From Zafaria ginkgonis (GTDB lineage: Bacteria > Actinomycetota > Actinomycetes > Actinomycetales > Micrococcaceae), in assembly GCF_039540195.1 (NCBI RefSeq), contig NZ_BAABEO010000026.1, positions 124,001-188,000 on the forward strand: a stretch of DNA of 64,000 nucleotides. The letters run 5' to 3'. The notes under the pieces are model-generated. The model ran no database searches and was not told the origin of the DNA. It worked only from the letters and a program-made list of their open reading frames with translations. A program made the translations under genes and the position numbers. Positions 24,497 through 33,303 of this stretch are shown piece after piece. How positions within the stretch are numbered: position 1 is the first letter of the stretch; the number at the start of each line of letters is the position of its first letter.

Positions 24497-25372
24497 ATGA
24501 CGAACAGCAACTCCCTCGGTGTCCACGCCCTCGTCTGGGCAGGAGACACCACCGACGCATCCGTCGAGAAGATCATCACCAGCACCGCCAAGGCCGGCTA
24601 CGACCTCGTGGAATTCTCCCTCCACGACTCCCTCAACCTCGACGTGGACAAGGCCCGCAAGCTGCTCGAAGCCAACAACCTCGGCGTCGTCTGCTCCCGC
24701 GGACTGGCTTTCGACGCGGACGTCTCCAGCGACGACACCGCCACCGTCGAACGCGGCGCGAAGCTCCTGCAGGAATCCCTGAAAATCACTCACGACCTCG
24801 GCGGCACCCACTTCACCGGGGCCCTCTTCAGCGCACTGGGCAAGTACGGCGCACCCATCACTGAAAAGGGACGGGCGAACGTCGTCAGCGTCCTGAAGGA
24901 CCTCTCCGACGAAGCCGGCCAGCTCTCCATGACCCTCGGCCTGGAGATCTGCAACCGGTACGAAACCAACGTCATCAACACCGCCCACGACGCCCTCCGG
25001 CTCGCCGACGACATCGGCCGGGACAACGTCCTGATCCACCTCGACACCTACCACATGAACATCGAGGAAAACGACCTCGTCTCTCCCGTCTACGAAGTCG
25101 GCGACCGGCTCGGGTACGTCCACATCGGCGAGAACCACCGCGGCTACCTCGGATCAGGACACCTGGACTTCACGTCGTTCTTCCACGCCCTGGCCGCCAT
25201 CAACTACAGCGGCCCCATCACCTTCGAAAGTTTCTCCTCCGCCGTCGTCGCACGGGGACTGTCCAACGATCTGGCCGTATGGCGGAACCTGTGGACGGAT
25301 GGCGAAGACCTCGCCGTTCACGCCCGCGAGTTCATGGCCAACCACCTGCACTCCACGCGCGCAGTCCGATGA
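24497..25372 (+). CDS. Sugar 3-epimerase-like TIM-barrel protein (first copy)
   Basis: Encodes 291 residues of the sugar phosphate isomerase/epimerase (AP-endonuclease-2-like) family. Predicted metal ligands follow the tagatose/psicose 3-epimerase pattern: Glu in LGLEICNRYE, Asp in HLDTYHMNIEE, His in HIGENHRGYLGSGHLDF and Glu in TFESFSS. These enzymes epimerise free ketohexoses such as D-tagatose, D-psicose or D-fructose. Starts ATG 26 bases after the ATPase; its stop overlaps the kinase start. A second copy is at 27280-28281. Confidence 0.83.
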   Translation: MTNSNSLGVHALVWAGDTTDASVEKIITSTAKAGYDLVEFSLHDSLNLDVDKARKLLEANNLGVVCSRGLAFDADVSSDDTATVERGAKLLQESLKITHDLGGTHFTGALFSALGKYGAPITEKGRANVVSVLKDLSDEAGQLSMTLGLEICNRYETNVINTAHDALRLADDIGRDNVLIHLDTYHMNIEENDLVSPVYEVGDRLGYVHIGENHRGYLGSGHLDFTSFFHALAAINYSGPITFESFSSAVVARGLSNDLAVWRNLWTDGEDLAVHAREFMANHLHSTRAVR

Positions 25373-26025
25373 ACCTGGAAGAACTGGTCGCACGTATCAG
25401 GCAAAGGAACGCCTCCAAGCAGGCGCCCGTTGTCATCGGCGTGGTCGGCGTACCAGGCGCCGGCAAGACCACCCTGGTGGAAAGCCTCATCACGGAACTG
25501 AACAAGGACACCCCGGAACCCGAAAGCCAGGAATTCGCCCACGTCCCGATGGACGGCTTCCACCTTTCGGACCAGGAACTGACCCGCCTTGGCACCCTCG
25601 ACCGGAAAGGCGCCCCGGAGACCTTCGATGTCCACGGATACGCCGCGCTGCTTCAACGGCTGCGCTCGGAGCGGGATGCGGTGGTCTACGCCCCGGGATT
25701 CGAACGGACGCTCGAACAACCCATCGCCGGCGTCATCCCCGTCTTTCCTTCCGCCACAACGATCCTGACCGAAGGAAACTACCTGCTCCTCGACAGTCCC
25801 GAATGGCGCAAAGTGCGCAACCAGTGCACCGAGATCTGGTACTGCGAACAGGACGACAGCCTGCGTATCCAGCGGCTCATCCAACGACACGTTGAATTCG
25901 GCAAGAGCCCGGCGGAGGCCGAGGCCTGGGTGGCCACCGTCGATGAAAAGAACGCGCAACTGATCCGCGCAACCCGGGCCGACGCTGACCTCATTGTCAC
26001 CTTGGAAGAAGTGGGCGCGGCCTAA
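25369..26025 (+). CDS. P-loop sugar/nucleoside kinase-like protein (FrcK-like)
   Basis: Encodes 218 residues. The P-loop is VVGVPGAGKTTLVESL (about residues 24-39). MDGFHLSD and LTEGNYLLLDSPEW match the uridine-kinase/pantothenate-kinase-like fold of the FrcK group found in fructose-type ABC operons. The ATG overlaps the epimerase stop (ATGA). Longer readings run into the epimerase. It likely phosphorylates the imported or epimerised sugar; the exact substrate is unknown. Confidence 0.78.
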   Translation: MNLEELVARIRQRNASKQAPVVIGVVGVPGAGKTTLVESLITELNKDTPEPESQEFAHVPMDGFHLSDQELTRLGTLDRKGAPETFDVHGYAALLQRLRSERDAVVYAPGFERTLEQPIAGVIPVFPSATTILTEGNYLLLDSPEWRKVRNQCTEIWYCEQDDSLRIQRLIQRHVEFGKSPAEAEAWVATVDEKNAQLIRATRADADLIVTLEEVGAA

Positions 26026-26163
26026 CTGCGCAAGCCAGCAGCCTCCATGGCCGCACCTCAGGAAGGTCCCGGCACCACGCCACGGAACGGCCGGGACTTT
26101 CCGCCCCAGCCCTCCGCAGCAGGCCCGCCAACCGCACACCACATGAAGTTTCAGGAGAAACGA

Positions 26164-27279
26164 TTGACTACACCAACCCAGCTTCTTTCTGATGCCGGCG
26201 TGTCCATCTGGCTCGACGACCTCTCCCGTGAGCGCCTGTCCAGCGGTTCGCTGCAGAGGCTCATCGACGAGAAGAACGTCGTGGGCGTGACCACCAACCC
26301 GTCGATCTTCCACGCCGCAATCACCGCCGGCCACTACTACGACGCCAAGGTCGCCGAAATGGCAGCCCAGGGCGCCAGCCTGGAGGCGGCGATCTTCGAG
26401 ATCACCACCACCGATGTCGCCGATGCCTGCGATCTCTTCGCCCCGGTCGCCGCAGCCACCAACGGCGTCGATGGCCGCGTCTCCATCGAGGTGGACCCCC
26501 GCCTGGCCTGGGACACCGCCGGCACCATCGCCGAAGCCAAGCACCTGCACGGCAAGGTCGGCAAGGACAACGTGCACATCAAGATCCCCGCCACCGTCGA
26601 AGGCCTGCAGGCAATCACCGCGGTCCTGGCCGAGGGCATCAGCGTCAACGTGACCCTCATCTTCTCCCTCGAGCGCTACCGTGCCGTGATCAACGCCTTC
26701 CAGTCCGGCCTGGAGCAGGCCAGGGACAACGGCCACGACCTCTCCAGGATCCACTCCGTGGCCTCGTTCTTCGTCTCCCGCGTGGACACCGAGATCGACA
26801 AGCGCCTGGACAAGATCGGCACCGAGGAAGCCAGGGCGCTCAAGGGCAAGGCAGGCGTCGCGAACGCCCGCTTGGCCTACCAGGTCCACGAGGAGCTGTT
26901 CTCCACCGAACGCTGGGCGGTGCTCGCCGACGCCGGTGCCTTGCCGCAGCGTCCGCTGTGGGCCTCCACCGGCGTGAAGGACCCGGCCTACCCGGACACC
27001 CTCTACGTCACCGAACTCGCAGCTCCCGGCGTCGTCAACACCATGCCGGAAAAGACCCTCGACGCCACCTTCGAGCACGGCGTGGTCACCGGCGATACCA
27101 TCACCGGCACCTACGACGAAGCCCGCGAGACCCTCAACGCCCTCGAGGCGCTCGGCGTTTCCTACAACGACGTCGTGGCGCTCCTCGAGTCCGAAGGCCT
27201 CGAGAAGTTCGTGGCCAGCTGGAAGGAACTGCTGGCCGACGTCGAAGGCGCCCTCGCCGGCGCGCGGAAGACCGCCTAA
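26164..27279 (+). CDS. tal: Transaldolase
   Basis: Encodes 371 residues from the TTG at 26164, with AGGAG six bases upstream; upstream in-frame ATGs give an uncharacteristic low-complexity lead. Features of the long actinobacterial transaldolase: SIWLDDLSRERL, VVGVTTNPSIF, VHIKIPATVEGL (Schiff-base Lys in HIKIP) and SVNVTLIFSLERY. It moves dihydroxyacetone units in the pentose phosphate pathway. Placed inside the sugar operon, it could act on fructose-6-phosphate or sedoheptulose-7-phosphate pools made from the imported sugar. The chromosome probably has a second, housekeeping copy. Confidence 0.9.
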   Translation: MTTPTQLLSDAGVSIWLDDLSRERLSSGSLQRLIDEKNVVGVTTNPSIFHAAITAGHYYDAKVAEMAAQGASLEAAIFEITTTDVADACDLFAPVAAATNGVDGRVSIEVDPRLAWDTAGTIAEAKHLHGKVGKDNVHIKIPATVEGLQAITAVLAEGISVNVTLIFSLERYRAVINAFQSGLEQARDNGHDLSRIHSVASFFVSRVDTEIDKRLDKIGTEEARALKGKAGVANARLAYQVHEELFSTERWAVLADAGALPQRPLWASTGVKDPAYPDTLYVTELAAPGVVNTMPEKTLDATFEHGVVTGDTITGTYDEARETLNALEALGVSYNDVVALLESEGLEKFVASWKELLADVEGALAGARKTA

Positions 27280-28281
27280 GTGGCTGCACCGTTCGATCCC
27301 AGCATTCCTTTCGTCCGCGCCGCGGCCTCAACGCCGCACCCGATCGGCGTTCACGCCGGGGTCTGGGTGCATGACTGGTCGGCCCCTTCAGCCCGAACGG
27401 CGATCGAGGGCAGCGCCCAGGCCGGATTCGACCTGATCGAGATCCCGCTGCCAAGCCACCGCGGCACGGCGGCCAGTGCAGCCATGACCCGGACGCTGCT
27501 CGATGACAACGGAATCGACGCCGTCGTATCCCTTGCCTTGGGCGCCGAAACGGACATCAACACCGAAGACGTTGCCGTGTCGGCCCGCGGCGAGGAGAAA
27601 CTCCTCGAGGCCGTGGCCTTCGCCCGGGAAATCGGCGCATCCTACGTAGGGGGCGTGACGTTCTCCGCCATGACGAAATACGCGCACCCTGCCACCGAAG
27701 CGTCCCGCGCGAATTCGCTCGACGTCCTCACCCGTGTTGCCGCGACCGCTTCCGATGCGGACATCCGGATCGGCCTTGAATACGTCAACCGCTACGAGAG
27801 CAACCTCTTGAACACGGCTGCCCAGACCGCAGCGTTCATTACCGACCTGAAGCAACGCGGCGCTGACAACGTCCTGCTGCACATCGACACCTACCACGCC
27901 AATATCGAGGAACTGTCGCAGGCCGATGCCGTGAAGGACGCCGGAAAACTGCTTGGCTATCTCCACATGGCCGAGAGCCACCGCGGCCGGCTCGGAACCG
28001 GAACCATCGACTGGCCAGGACTGTTCGAAGCCCTCGCCGCCACGGACTACAAGGGGCCGCTGACCTTCGAGTCCTTCTCTTCGGACATTGTCTCCCCGGC
28101 CACCCGCGACGACATCGGCCTTTGGCGCAATCCCTGGAACGACCCTGCCGAAGTGGCCCGGCACGCGGCAACCTTCCTGCGGGAGCACCTGGCCCTGTCA
28201 GCCAGCCCCATCTCACGTACCCAGCCACCCCAGAGGATCGAACGAGCACATGAAGATCGGAATACTCACCAGCGGCGGTGA
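27280..28281 (+). CDS. Sugar 3-epimerase-like TIM-barrel protein (second copy)
   Basis: Encodes 333 residues and starts GTG on the base after the transaldolase stop. It parallels the first epimerase: LEYVNRYESNLLNTA, HIDTYHANIEE, HMAESHRGRLGTG and TFESFSS, so the Glu-Asp-His-Glu metal set is present. It has an extra N-terminal 20 residues and a non-conserved tail that overlaps the phosphofructokinase gene by 32 bases. Either the stop is correct and the overlap real, or the last residues add nothing functional. Two paralogues in one locus suggest two successive epimerisations or distinct substrates. Confidence 0.8.
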   Translation: MAAPFDPSIPFVRAAASTPHPIGVHAGVWVHDWSAPSARTAIEGSAQAGFDLIEIPLPSHRGTAASAAMTRTLLDDNGIDAVVSLALGAETDINTEDVAVSARGEEKLLEAVAFAREIGASYVGGVTFSAMTKYAHPATEASRANSLDVLTRVAATASDADIRIGLEYVNRYESNLLNTAAQTAAFITDLKQRGADNVLLHIDTYHANIEELSQADAVKDAGKLLGYLHMAESHRGRLGTGTIDWPGLFEALAATDYKGPLTFESFSSDIVSPATRDDIGLWRNPWNDPAEVARHAATFLREHLALSASPISRTQPPQRIERAHEDRNTHQRR

Positions 28282-29275
28282 CTGCCCGGGCCTGAACGCG
28301 GTGATCCGCGGAGTGGTGCTCAACGGCATCAAGCAGTACGGGCACGAATTCGTCGGGTTCCTCGACGGCTGGCGCGGAGTGGTCGAGGGCGACGTCATCG
28401 ACCTGCCGCGCGCCTCGGTGCGCGGCATCTCCAAGCAGGGCGGCACCATCCTGGGAACCTCCCGCACCAACCCCTGCGACGACGGCGGCGGTCCCGAAGC
28501 CATCAAGGGCCACATGCGGCGGCTCGGCATCGACGCGATGATCGCCATCGGCGGGGAAGGGACCCTGGCCGCGGCCAAGCGGCTCACGGAGGCCGGCCTG
28601 AGGATCGTCGGGGTGCCCAAGACCATCGACAACGACCTCGACGCGACCGACTACACGTTCGGCTTCGACACCGCCGTGCAGATCGCCACCGAGGCCATCG
28701 ACCGGCTGCGCACCACCGGCGAATCCCACCACCGGTGCATGGTCGCCGAGGTCATGGGCCGGCACACCGGGTGGATCGCGCTGCACGCCGGCATGGCCTC
28801 CGGCGCCCACGCCATCCTGATTCCGGAGCGGAAGGTGTCCATGGACCAGGTCACCGAATGGGTCACCGACGCCCACAAGCGCGGGCGGGCGCCGCTGGTC
28901 GTGGTGGCGGAGGGTTTTATGCCCGAGGGCGCCGAGGCCGCCCATTCCCACCGCGGTCTGGACGCCTTCGGCCGGCCCCGCCTGGGCGGCATCGCCGACC
29001 TGCTCGCCCCGGAAATCGAGGCGCGCACCGGTCTGGAGACCCGCGCCACCGTGCTGGGGCACATCCAGCGCGGAGGCGTGCCCACCGCCTACGACCGGGT
29101 GCTGGCCACCCGCCTGGGCATGGCCGCCGCCGACGCCGCCCACGCCGGAGCGTGGGGAACCATGGTCGCCCTGCGGGGCACCGACATCGTGCGGACCGGC
29201 TTTGCCGACGCCCTCGGCAAGCTCAAGACCGTGCCCGAAGGACGCTACGAGGAATCTGCCGTGCTGTTCGGCTGA
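28250..29275 (+). CDS. pfkA: 6-phosphofructokinase
   Basis: Encodes 341 residues. It shows ATP-site GILTSGGDCPGLNA, AIGGEGTLAAA, catalytic PKTIDNDLD (the TIDND motif with proton-acceptor Asp), the MGRHTGWIA substrate loop and GHIQRGGVPTAYDR. Close to the actinobacterial PfkA type. GGEGT with Gly at the phosphate-donor position favours ATP over pyrophosphate (family knowledge). It commits fructose-6-phosphate to glycolysis. It overlaps the upstream epimerase and ends 11 bases from the converging MBL gene. Confidence 0.92.
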   Translation: MKIGILTSGGDCPGLNAVIRGVVLNGIKQYGHEFVGFLDGWRGVVEGDVIDLPRASVRGISKQGGTILGTSRTNPCDDGGGPEAIKGHMRRLGIDAMIAIGGEGTLAAAKRLTEAGLRIVGVPKTIDNDLDATDYTFGFDTAVQIATEAIDRLRTTGESHHRCMVAEVMGRHTGWIALHAGMASGAHAILIPERKVSMDQVTEWVTDAHKRGRAPLVVVAEGFMPEGAEAAHSHRGLDAFGRPRLGGIADLLAPEIEARTGLETRATVLGHIQRGGVPTAYDRVLATRLGMAAADAAHAGAWGTMVALRGTDIVRTGFADALGKLKTVPEGRYEESAVLFG

Positions 29276-29286
29276 CCGCCTAAGCG

Positions 29287-30108
29287 CTACTGGGAGCCGC
29301 CGGACAGGAACGCGTTCATGATCTCCGGGTAGGACTTCCCCTCCACTGCCGCCTGCATGCCGAAATCGAGGATCACGGGCATGCTGTACTCGCCGTACTG
29401 CTCCGTCATGGCCGCCACGCCCTCGTCCTTCGTCGTGGCGGCGGAAGCGGCAGCCATGAACGCGCGGATGTATCCCTCGTTGGTCTCCAGCAGGCCAGCG
29501 TCCCCCGCCGGACCATGCCCTGGCAGGACGGTGCCGAAGGGACCGGCCGACCGGAGCGTCTCGATGCCCGCAAGCGAGCCCTCCGGCCGGTATTCGACGA
29601 GCCACACGTGGACGCCGTTGAAGATCTGGTCACCGGTCGCGATCGCGCCGGCCGACGGAATGTACAGCGCGGAGGACTGCGTCGCCTCGCCCGGGCCCAC
29701 CCGCAGGATGGGCAGCCGCTCTCCTTCGAGGTCGACGAACGGCTCGGTGAGCGGCTCGGGGATCACCCACGAGTCGGCAAGGTCTTCGCCGAAGACGGGC
29801 TTGTAGGTCCGATGGTACGTCGGCGCCAGTTCCTTGATCTCCTCGACGATCTCGGGCAGGGCGACCGCCCGGGCGTCCGGGAACGCCTCGAGGACCACGG
29901 GAAGGCCCAGGAAATGGTCGGGATGTGCGTGGGTGACGTAGACAGCGGTGAGGCGTTTGCCGGAGGCCTTGATCCAGTCGACAACGCGCTGCGCGTCGCT
30001 CTTTGCGAACAGCGCGTCGACCAGGACGGCGTCCTCCGACCCCATGATCAGGTGGGCGCTGGACATGAAGCTCGCTTCGGATCCAACCAGCGTGTCGGTG
30101 GTGAGCAT
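29287..30108 (-). CDS. Metallo-beta-lactamase-fold hydrolase
   Basis: Encodes 273 residues. The metal site THAHPDHFLG (HxHxDH, about residues 59-66), the later metal ligands in IATGDQIF (Asp) and VLPGHGPAGD (His) and a C-terminal helical extension (about 210-273) are visible. Substrate unknown. No signal peptide. A 27-residue peptide gene lies 45 bases upstream in the same direction and appears cotranscribed. MBL-fold proteins include PqqB, glyoxalase II and quorum-quenching lactonases; none is specifically indicated. Confidence 0.83.
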   Translation of the reverse strand: MLTTDTLVGSEASFMSSAHLIMGSEDAVLVDALFAKSDAQRVVDWIKASGKRLTAVYVTHAHPDHFLGLPVVLEAFPDARAVALPEIVEEIKELAPTYHRTYKPVFGEDLADSWVIPEPLTEPFVDLEGERLPILRVGPGEATQSSALYIPSAGAIATGDQIFNGVHVWLVEYRPEGSLAGIETLRSAGPFGTVLPGHGPAGDAGLLETNEGYIRAFMAAASAATTKDEGVAAMTEQYGEYSMPVILDFGMQAAVEGKSYPEIMNAFLSGGSQ

Positions 30109-30153
30109 GTCATTGACTCCTTCGTCAGGATGGCGGGCCCTGGCCCACGGCGG

Positions 30154-30237
30154 CTACGTCGTCTCGAGCCGGAAGCCGAGCTTGATGGTGACTTGCCAGT
30201 CGGAGATCTCGGGGATGCCATAGGTGTGGTTGGCCAT
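30154..30237 (-). CDS. 27-residue peptide gene upstream of the MBL hydrolase
   Basis: Starts ATG at 30237 with a strong GGAGGAAGC just upstream and ends TAG at 30154. The peptide begins MANHTYGIPEISDW and ends KLGFRLETT. Almost every third codon position is G or C, as in genuine genes here, and no longer frame on either strand explains the conservation-like pattern. The C-terminal KLGFRLETT loosely recalls the R-G-F-E-x-T core of PqqA-type precursor peptides, and the neighbour is an MBL-fold protein (PqqB fold). No radical-SAM maturase is in the window, so a modified-peptide role is speculative. It may be a leader or small partner protein. Confidence 0.6.
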   Translation of the reverse strand: MANHTYGIPEISDWQVTIKLGFRLETT

Positions 30238-30367
30238 GCTTCCTCCGTGAAGATGGCCCCAGGACCGGCCCCTGAGGCGCGACGTCTGCAACGCTAGCCG
30301 GAAGCACCGCACGCGGCTAGGTGGCGGTGCCGCGGATGGCTGGTGTCCCTTCTGTCTCGCCGAACCG

Positions 30368-31555
30368 TCACGCATCCAATCGGTTGCTGTCCACCGGCAG
30401 TTGCTCGCTGTTTTTCGCGATTGCCGGGTAGGCGATCATCAGCCCGGCCGATACAACCCAAATGAGGCCGATTCCTGCCACGGTAAGGCCGCCGTTGGGG
30501 CCCGTCATGGACCCCGCCAGCGCGGCACCGGCCGCGGCGGCACTCGTTCGGAGGCCGGCTCCGACCGTGAAGACCTGGGACTTGAGGCGGGGCGGACTCA
30601 GATGGTTGCGGAGGTGGAGCATGGCGGTGGTCGCGGATGCGGTGAAGACACCCGACAGGCCTATGGCGACGACCGTCCAGGCCGTCCCCAGGTCCAGGGC
30701 GGCGGCGACGGTGAACAGCCCGGTGACGAAAAACCCCACCATCATGACGGCCGGAGGCCGGGCTCGCGTGGGCCGGACCGTCTCGCACAGTGCTCCAACG
30801 AGGCTGCCTATCGCGAAGGACGTGACGAGCAGCGCTCCGTCACTCGGTGCCCCGGTCCGCTCGAGCGAAAGGGCCACCGCGGCAACTGCCAGCCCACCCT
30901 GACCCACCTGGCTTAGGGTGGATGCGCCGGTCACCACGGCCAGGGGCCGGTGCCCGAGGATGTGGCCGAGTCCATCAATGACCGACCGCCCGACGGAAAC
31001 ACCTGCGGCGCCATGCGACCGCAACCCGATTGCCACCGTGCTGAGAGCACCCAGAACCGCGGCAACGGCCAGCCCCCCGAGCGCGGCTTGGGCCGGAAAG
31101 AAAAGCGCCGTGACGGCGACCAAGGCAGGTCCTGCGACCGCGGACATGTTGTAGGAGAGCGCGTCATAGGCGAAGGCGCGCCGCTGGTCGGGGATCGCCT
31201 CTGCGACAAAACTTGAAAGCCCGCCCAAATAGAACGGTGCGACCGCTCCGGCCAGCGCCAAGAATACGAACACCACGGGAAGAGCGATTTGGCCGAGGAA
31301 CGCGGTCACGGCAAAGGCGACGGCGGTAAGAAAACCCGAGCCGGCGATCAGGATGCCGGGGTGGCGGGTCCGGTCCAGGGCGGCACCGACAAACGGTGCC
31401 GCGAGGACACTCGGACCGAGTGAAACGGCAACCAGGGCACCTCCCAGGCCAACGTCGTCCATCTGTTGCACGGCCAGGATCGGGATGGCCACGGCGGAAC
31501 CGGCGGAAGCCAGCCGTGGGGGCACCGAAGCAGCGAGGTATCCGAGCGTACTCAT
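30368..31555 (-). CDS. MFS transporter
   Basis: Encodes 395 residues from the ATG at 31555; a TTG 39 bases further upstream gives a basic, non-family lead. About twelve hydrophobic segments are visible. The conserved loop after helix 2 reads GAALDRTRHPG (motif A-like), and ARPPAVMMVGFF sits in the equivalent loop of the second half. Probably a drug- or metabolite-efflux type permease of the inner membrane. It precedes no obvious partner gene, and the substrate is unknown. Confidence 0.82.
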   Translation of the reverse strand: MSTLGYLAASVPPRLASAGSAVAIPILAVQQMDDVGLGGALVAVSLGPSVLAAPFVGAALDRTRHPGILIAGSGFLTAVAFAVTAFLGQIALPVVFVFLALAGAVAPFYLGGLSSFVAEAIPDQRRAFAYDALSYNMSAVAGPALVAVTALFFPAQAALGGLAVAAVLGALSTVAIGLRSHGAAGVSVGRSVIDGLGHILGHRPLAVVTGASTLSQVGQGGLAVAAVALSLERTGAPSDGALLVTSFAIGSLVGALCETVRPTRARPPAVMMVGFFVTGLFTVAAALDLGTAWTVVAIGLSGVFTASATTAMLHLRNHLSPPRLKSQVFTVGAGLRTSAAAAGAALAGSMTGPNGGLTVAGIGLIWVVSAGLMIAYPAIAKNSEQLPVDSNRLDA

Positions 31556-31799
31556 CCTTCGGTGACTGCCTTTCGGTCGTGACCGGTGCGGCAATCGGTC
31601 ATCCGGAATCCGGGGGAACCGGCGCCGCGCTATCGGGCCTCCGGGGGAATGCTTCGACCCTACCCAAATGGAGCGGCGAGACCGGACCCAAGTTGTGAAG
31701 CCTTTGTTTTGCGTAACCTAAGTTCTCGGGGCTCAACCCACGGGAGTTGCGTCGGGCGAAACCAACTCCGATTGGGTACGGAATGGTTGCACGCGAACC

Positions 31800-31833
31800 A
31801 GGTGGCGCCCCCGGATGCCGAGGGGCGCCACCT
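31800..31833 (-). terminator. Hairpin terminator of the surface-protein gene
   Basis: AGGTGGCGCCCC (31800-31811) and GGGGCGCCACCT (31822-31833) are perfect 12-bp arms around a 10-base loop, beginning 13 bases after the stop of the leftward LAETG protein gene. The MFS gene start is about 250 bases further on, in the same direction. Confidence 0.75.
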
Positions 31834-31845
31834 GGGTGCAGACGG

Positions 31846-32958
31846 CTAGGCCCGGGCCAGGCGGCGCCGCCATACGGTCAGCGCGGTGCCGGCGAGGACC
31901 AGCGCGAAGCCGCCGGCTGCGATTGCGGCGGTGTCCCCGGCTCCGGTTTCGGCCAACGCGGCGGCGCGGAGGGCCTGGGGAGCGGCCTGCTCGGCCGCGG
32001 AGACGGCCACGCGCGCCGGCGTCTTCCCGGCCGCAGGCTTCACGACGGCGGCGGGAACAACCTCGGCCTCGGTCTCGGTGTCTCCGGGAGACGATCCGGC
32101 ACCGGTGTCCTCCCCGTCCTCCTCGGCGAACTCGTACATCCAGTAGATCCAGTCCATGAGCTCCGCGGCGGCCTCCTCGTCGCCGGCCAACAGGTCCACG
32201 AACAGGGCTTCGAGGCCTTCCCAATCCTCGGCCAGCAGCAGTTCGGTCATGAGGTCCGTCAGATACAGCATCCCCTCCGACTCCATGAGCAGGTCCAGGT
32301 TTGCCTCGTCGAGGAACCATTCCTCGATCAGGGCAGGATCGTTCGCCACCTCGGCGGGAATGTTGAAGTCTTCGGGGGAGAAGAACCTGTCACCGATCTT
32401 GATCGGTGCAGCTGCCGGGGTGCCGCTGTCCTCGATGGCGGGGACATCGGTTTCCTCTTCGACCGAAGCCTGCGGGCCGGCCGTTTCGTCCTCGATGACC
32501 GCCGGCGTCTGGGCGGTCTGCTCGGGCACGAAATCCGCGTTCCCCGGTTCGCTCGCGCCGTCGGTCTCACTCTCGGCTGCGCCCGTGTCCGCAGGCGTCT
32601 GGTCGAGAGCCCCGTAGCCGGCCGGGAGCGATTCTTCCTCGTTCGGGGACCCGATGTCCTCCAGTTCCACGTGTGCGGGCGCCTCGGGGAATCCCTCGCC
32701 ATCCGGGGTGTCCGCGGGGACCTCCGCCGCCGGCGCGTCGTCCGCAGGCAGCACGACGGCGGTCTCGGCCAGGCCCGCCTGGTCCGCGGCGGCCACCTCG
32801 GCCCCGTCCTGGGAGGGGACACCGTCCACCTGCTGCAGCTGCACGGACGGCGGGGCTGCGTCGGAGGCGGTGGGGTCCGCCTGGGCCGGGCCCGCTCCCA
32901 ACAGCAGGGCCCCGCCGACACCGGCGGAAACAAGGACAGAACGCATACGCAACCCCAT
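31846..32958 (-). CDS. Acidic secreted protein with LAETG sortase anchor
   Basis: Encodes 370 residues from ATG at 32958 (AAAGGAAG upstream). A signal peptide (LVSAGVGGALLLGAGPAQA, cleaved near residue 27) leads an extremely Glu/Asp/Ala-rich body. A more ordered segment lies at about 185-275 (DRFFSPEDFNIPAEVANDP ... LFVDLLAGDEEAAAELMDWIYWMYEF). The C-terminus is a cell-wall sorting signal: LAETG, a hydrophobic helix, then WRRRLARA. LAxTG is the motif of class E sortases in high-GC Gram-positives. Function unknown; surface-exposed, covalently anchored to peptidoglycan by inference. Confidence 0.8.
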   Translation of the reverse strand: MGLRMRSVLVSAGVGGALLLGAGPAQADPTASDAAPPSVQLQQVDGVPSQDGAEVAAADQAGLAETAVVLPADDAPAAEVPADTPDGEGFPEAPAHVELEDIGSPNEEESLPAGYGALDQTPADTGAAESETDGASEPGNADFVPEQTAQTPAVIEDETAGPQASVEEETDVPAIEDSGTPAAAPIKIGDRFFSPEDFNIPAEVANDPALIEEWFLDEANLDLLMESEGMLYLTDLMTELLLAEDWEGLEALFVDLLAGDEEAAAELMDWIYWMYEFAEEDGEDTGAGSSPGDTETEAEVVPAAVVKPAAGKTPARVAVSAAEQAAPQALRAAALAETGAGDTAAIAAGGFALVLAGTALTVWRRRLARA

Positions 32959-33233
32959 GGGCTGGCTTCCTTTCAAGGGCGCGGGTGTACCGCATCGAGA
33001 CGAGTGAAGGAGGCGAGGTCGGCGTGCGGCCTGCGGTCCTGATGTCCCCCTCGAAAGTCCCCCGAGGCAAGATCATAGGCGACGGGAAGGGACTTCTCGT
33101 GCACGGATCACCGGGAAGCCCGGCGGGGCTCTTGAAACACGCGTCCGATGGCAGAAACACGCCCGCTGGCGGTCCTGCCGAAGGCGTGCGATAGTGCCCG
33201 CACAGAGTCTGGCAACAAACCCCAGGACACGAG

Positions 33234-33265
33234 AGAGGGGCTGCGGGAAATCCCGCAGCCCCTCT
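33234..33265 (-). terminator. Strong terminator downstream of trxA
   Basis: AGAGGGGCTGCGGG (33234-33247) and CCCGCAGCCCCTCT (33252-33265) form a perfect 14-bp stem with a 4-base loop AAAT, 39 bases after the trxA stop. The 345-base gene-free interval 32959-33303 otherwise holds only the promoter region and ribosome binding site of the leftward surface-protein gene, and nothing else that I can identify. Confidence 0.85.
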
Positions 33266-33303
33266 TCGCTTGCTTTTCTTCCGAATCTCGGCCGGAACGC
33301 GCC

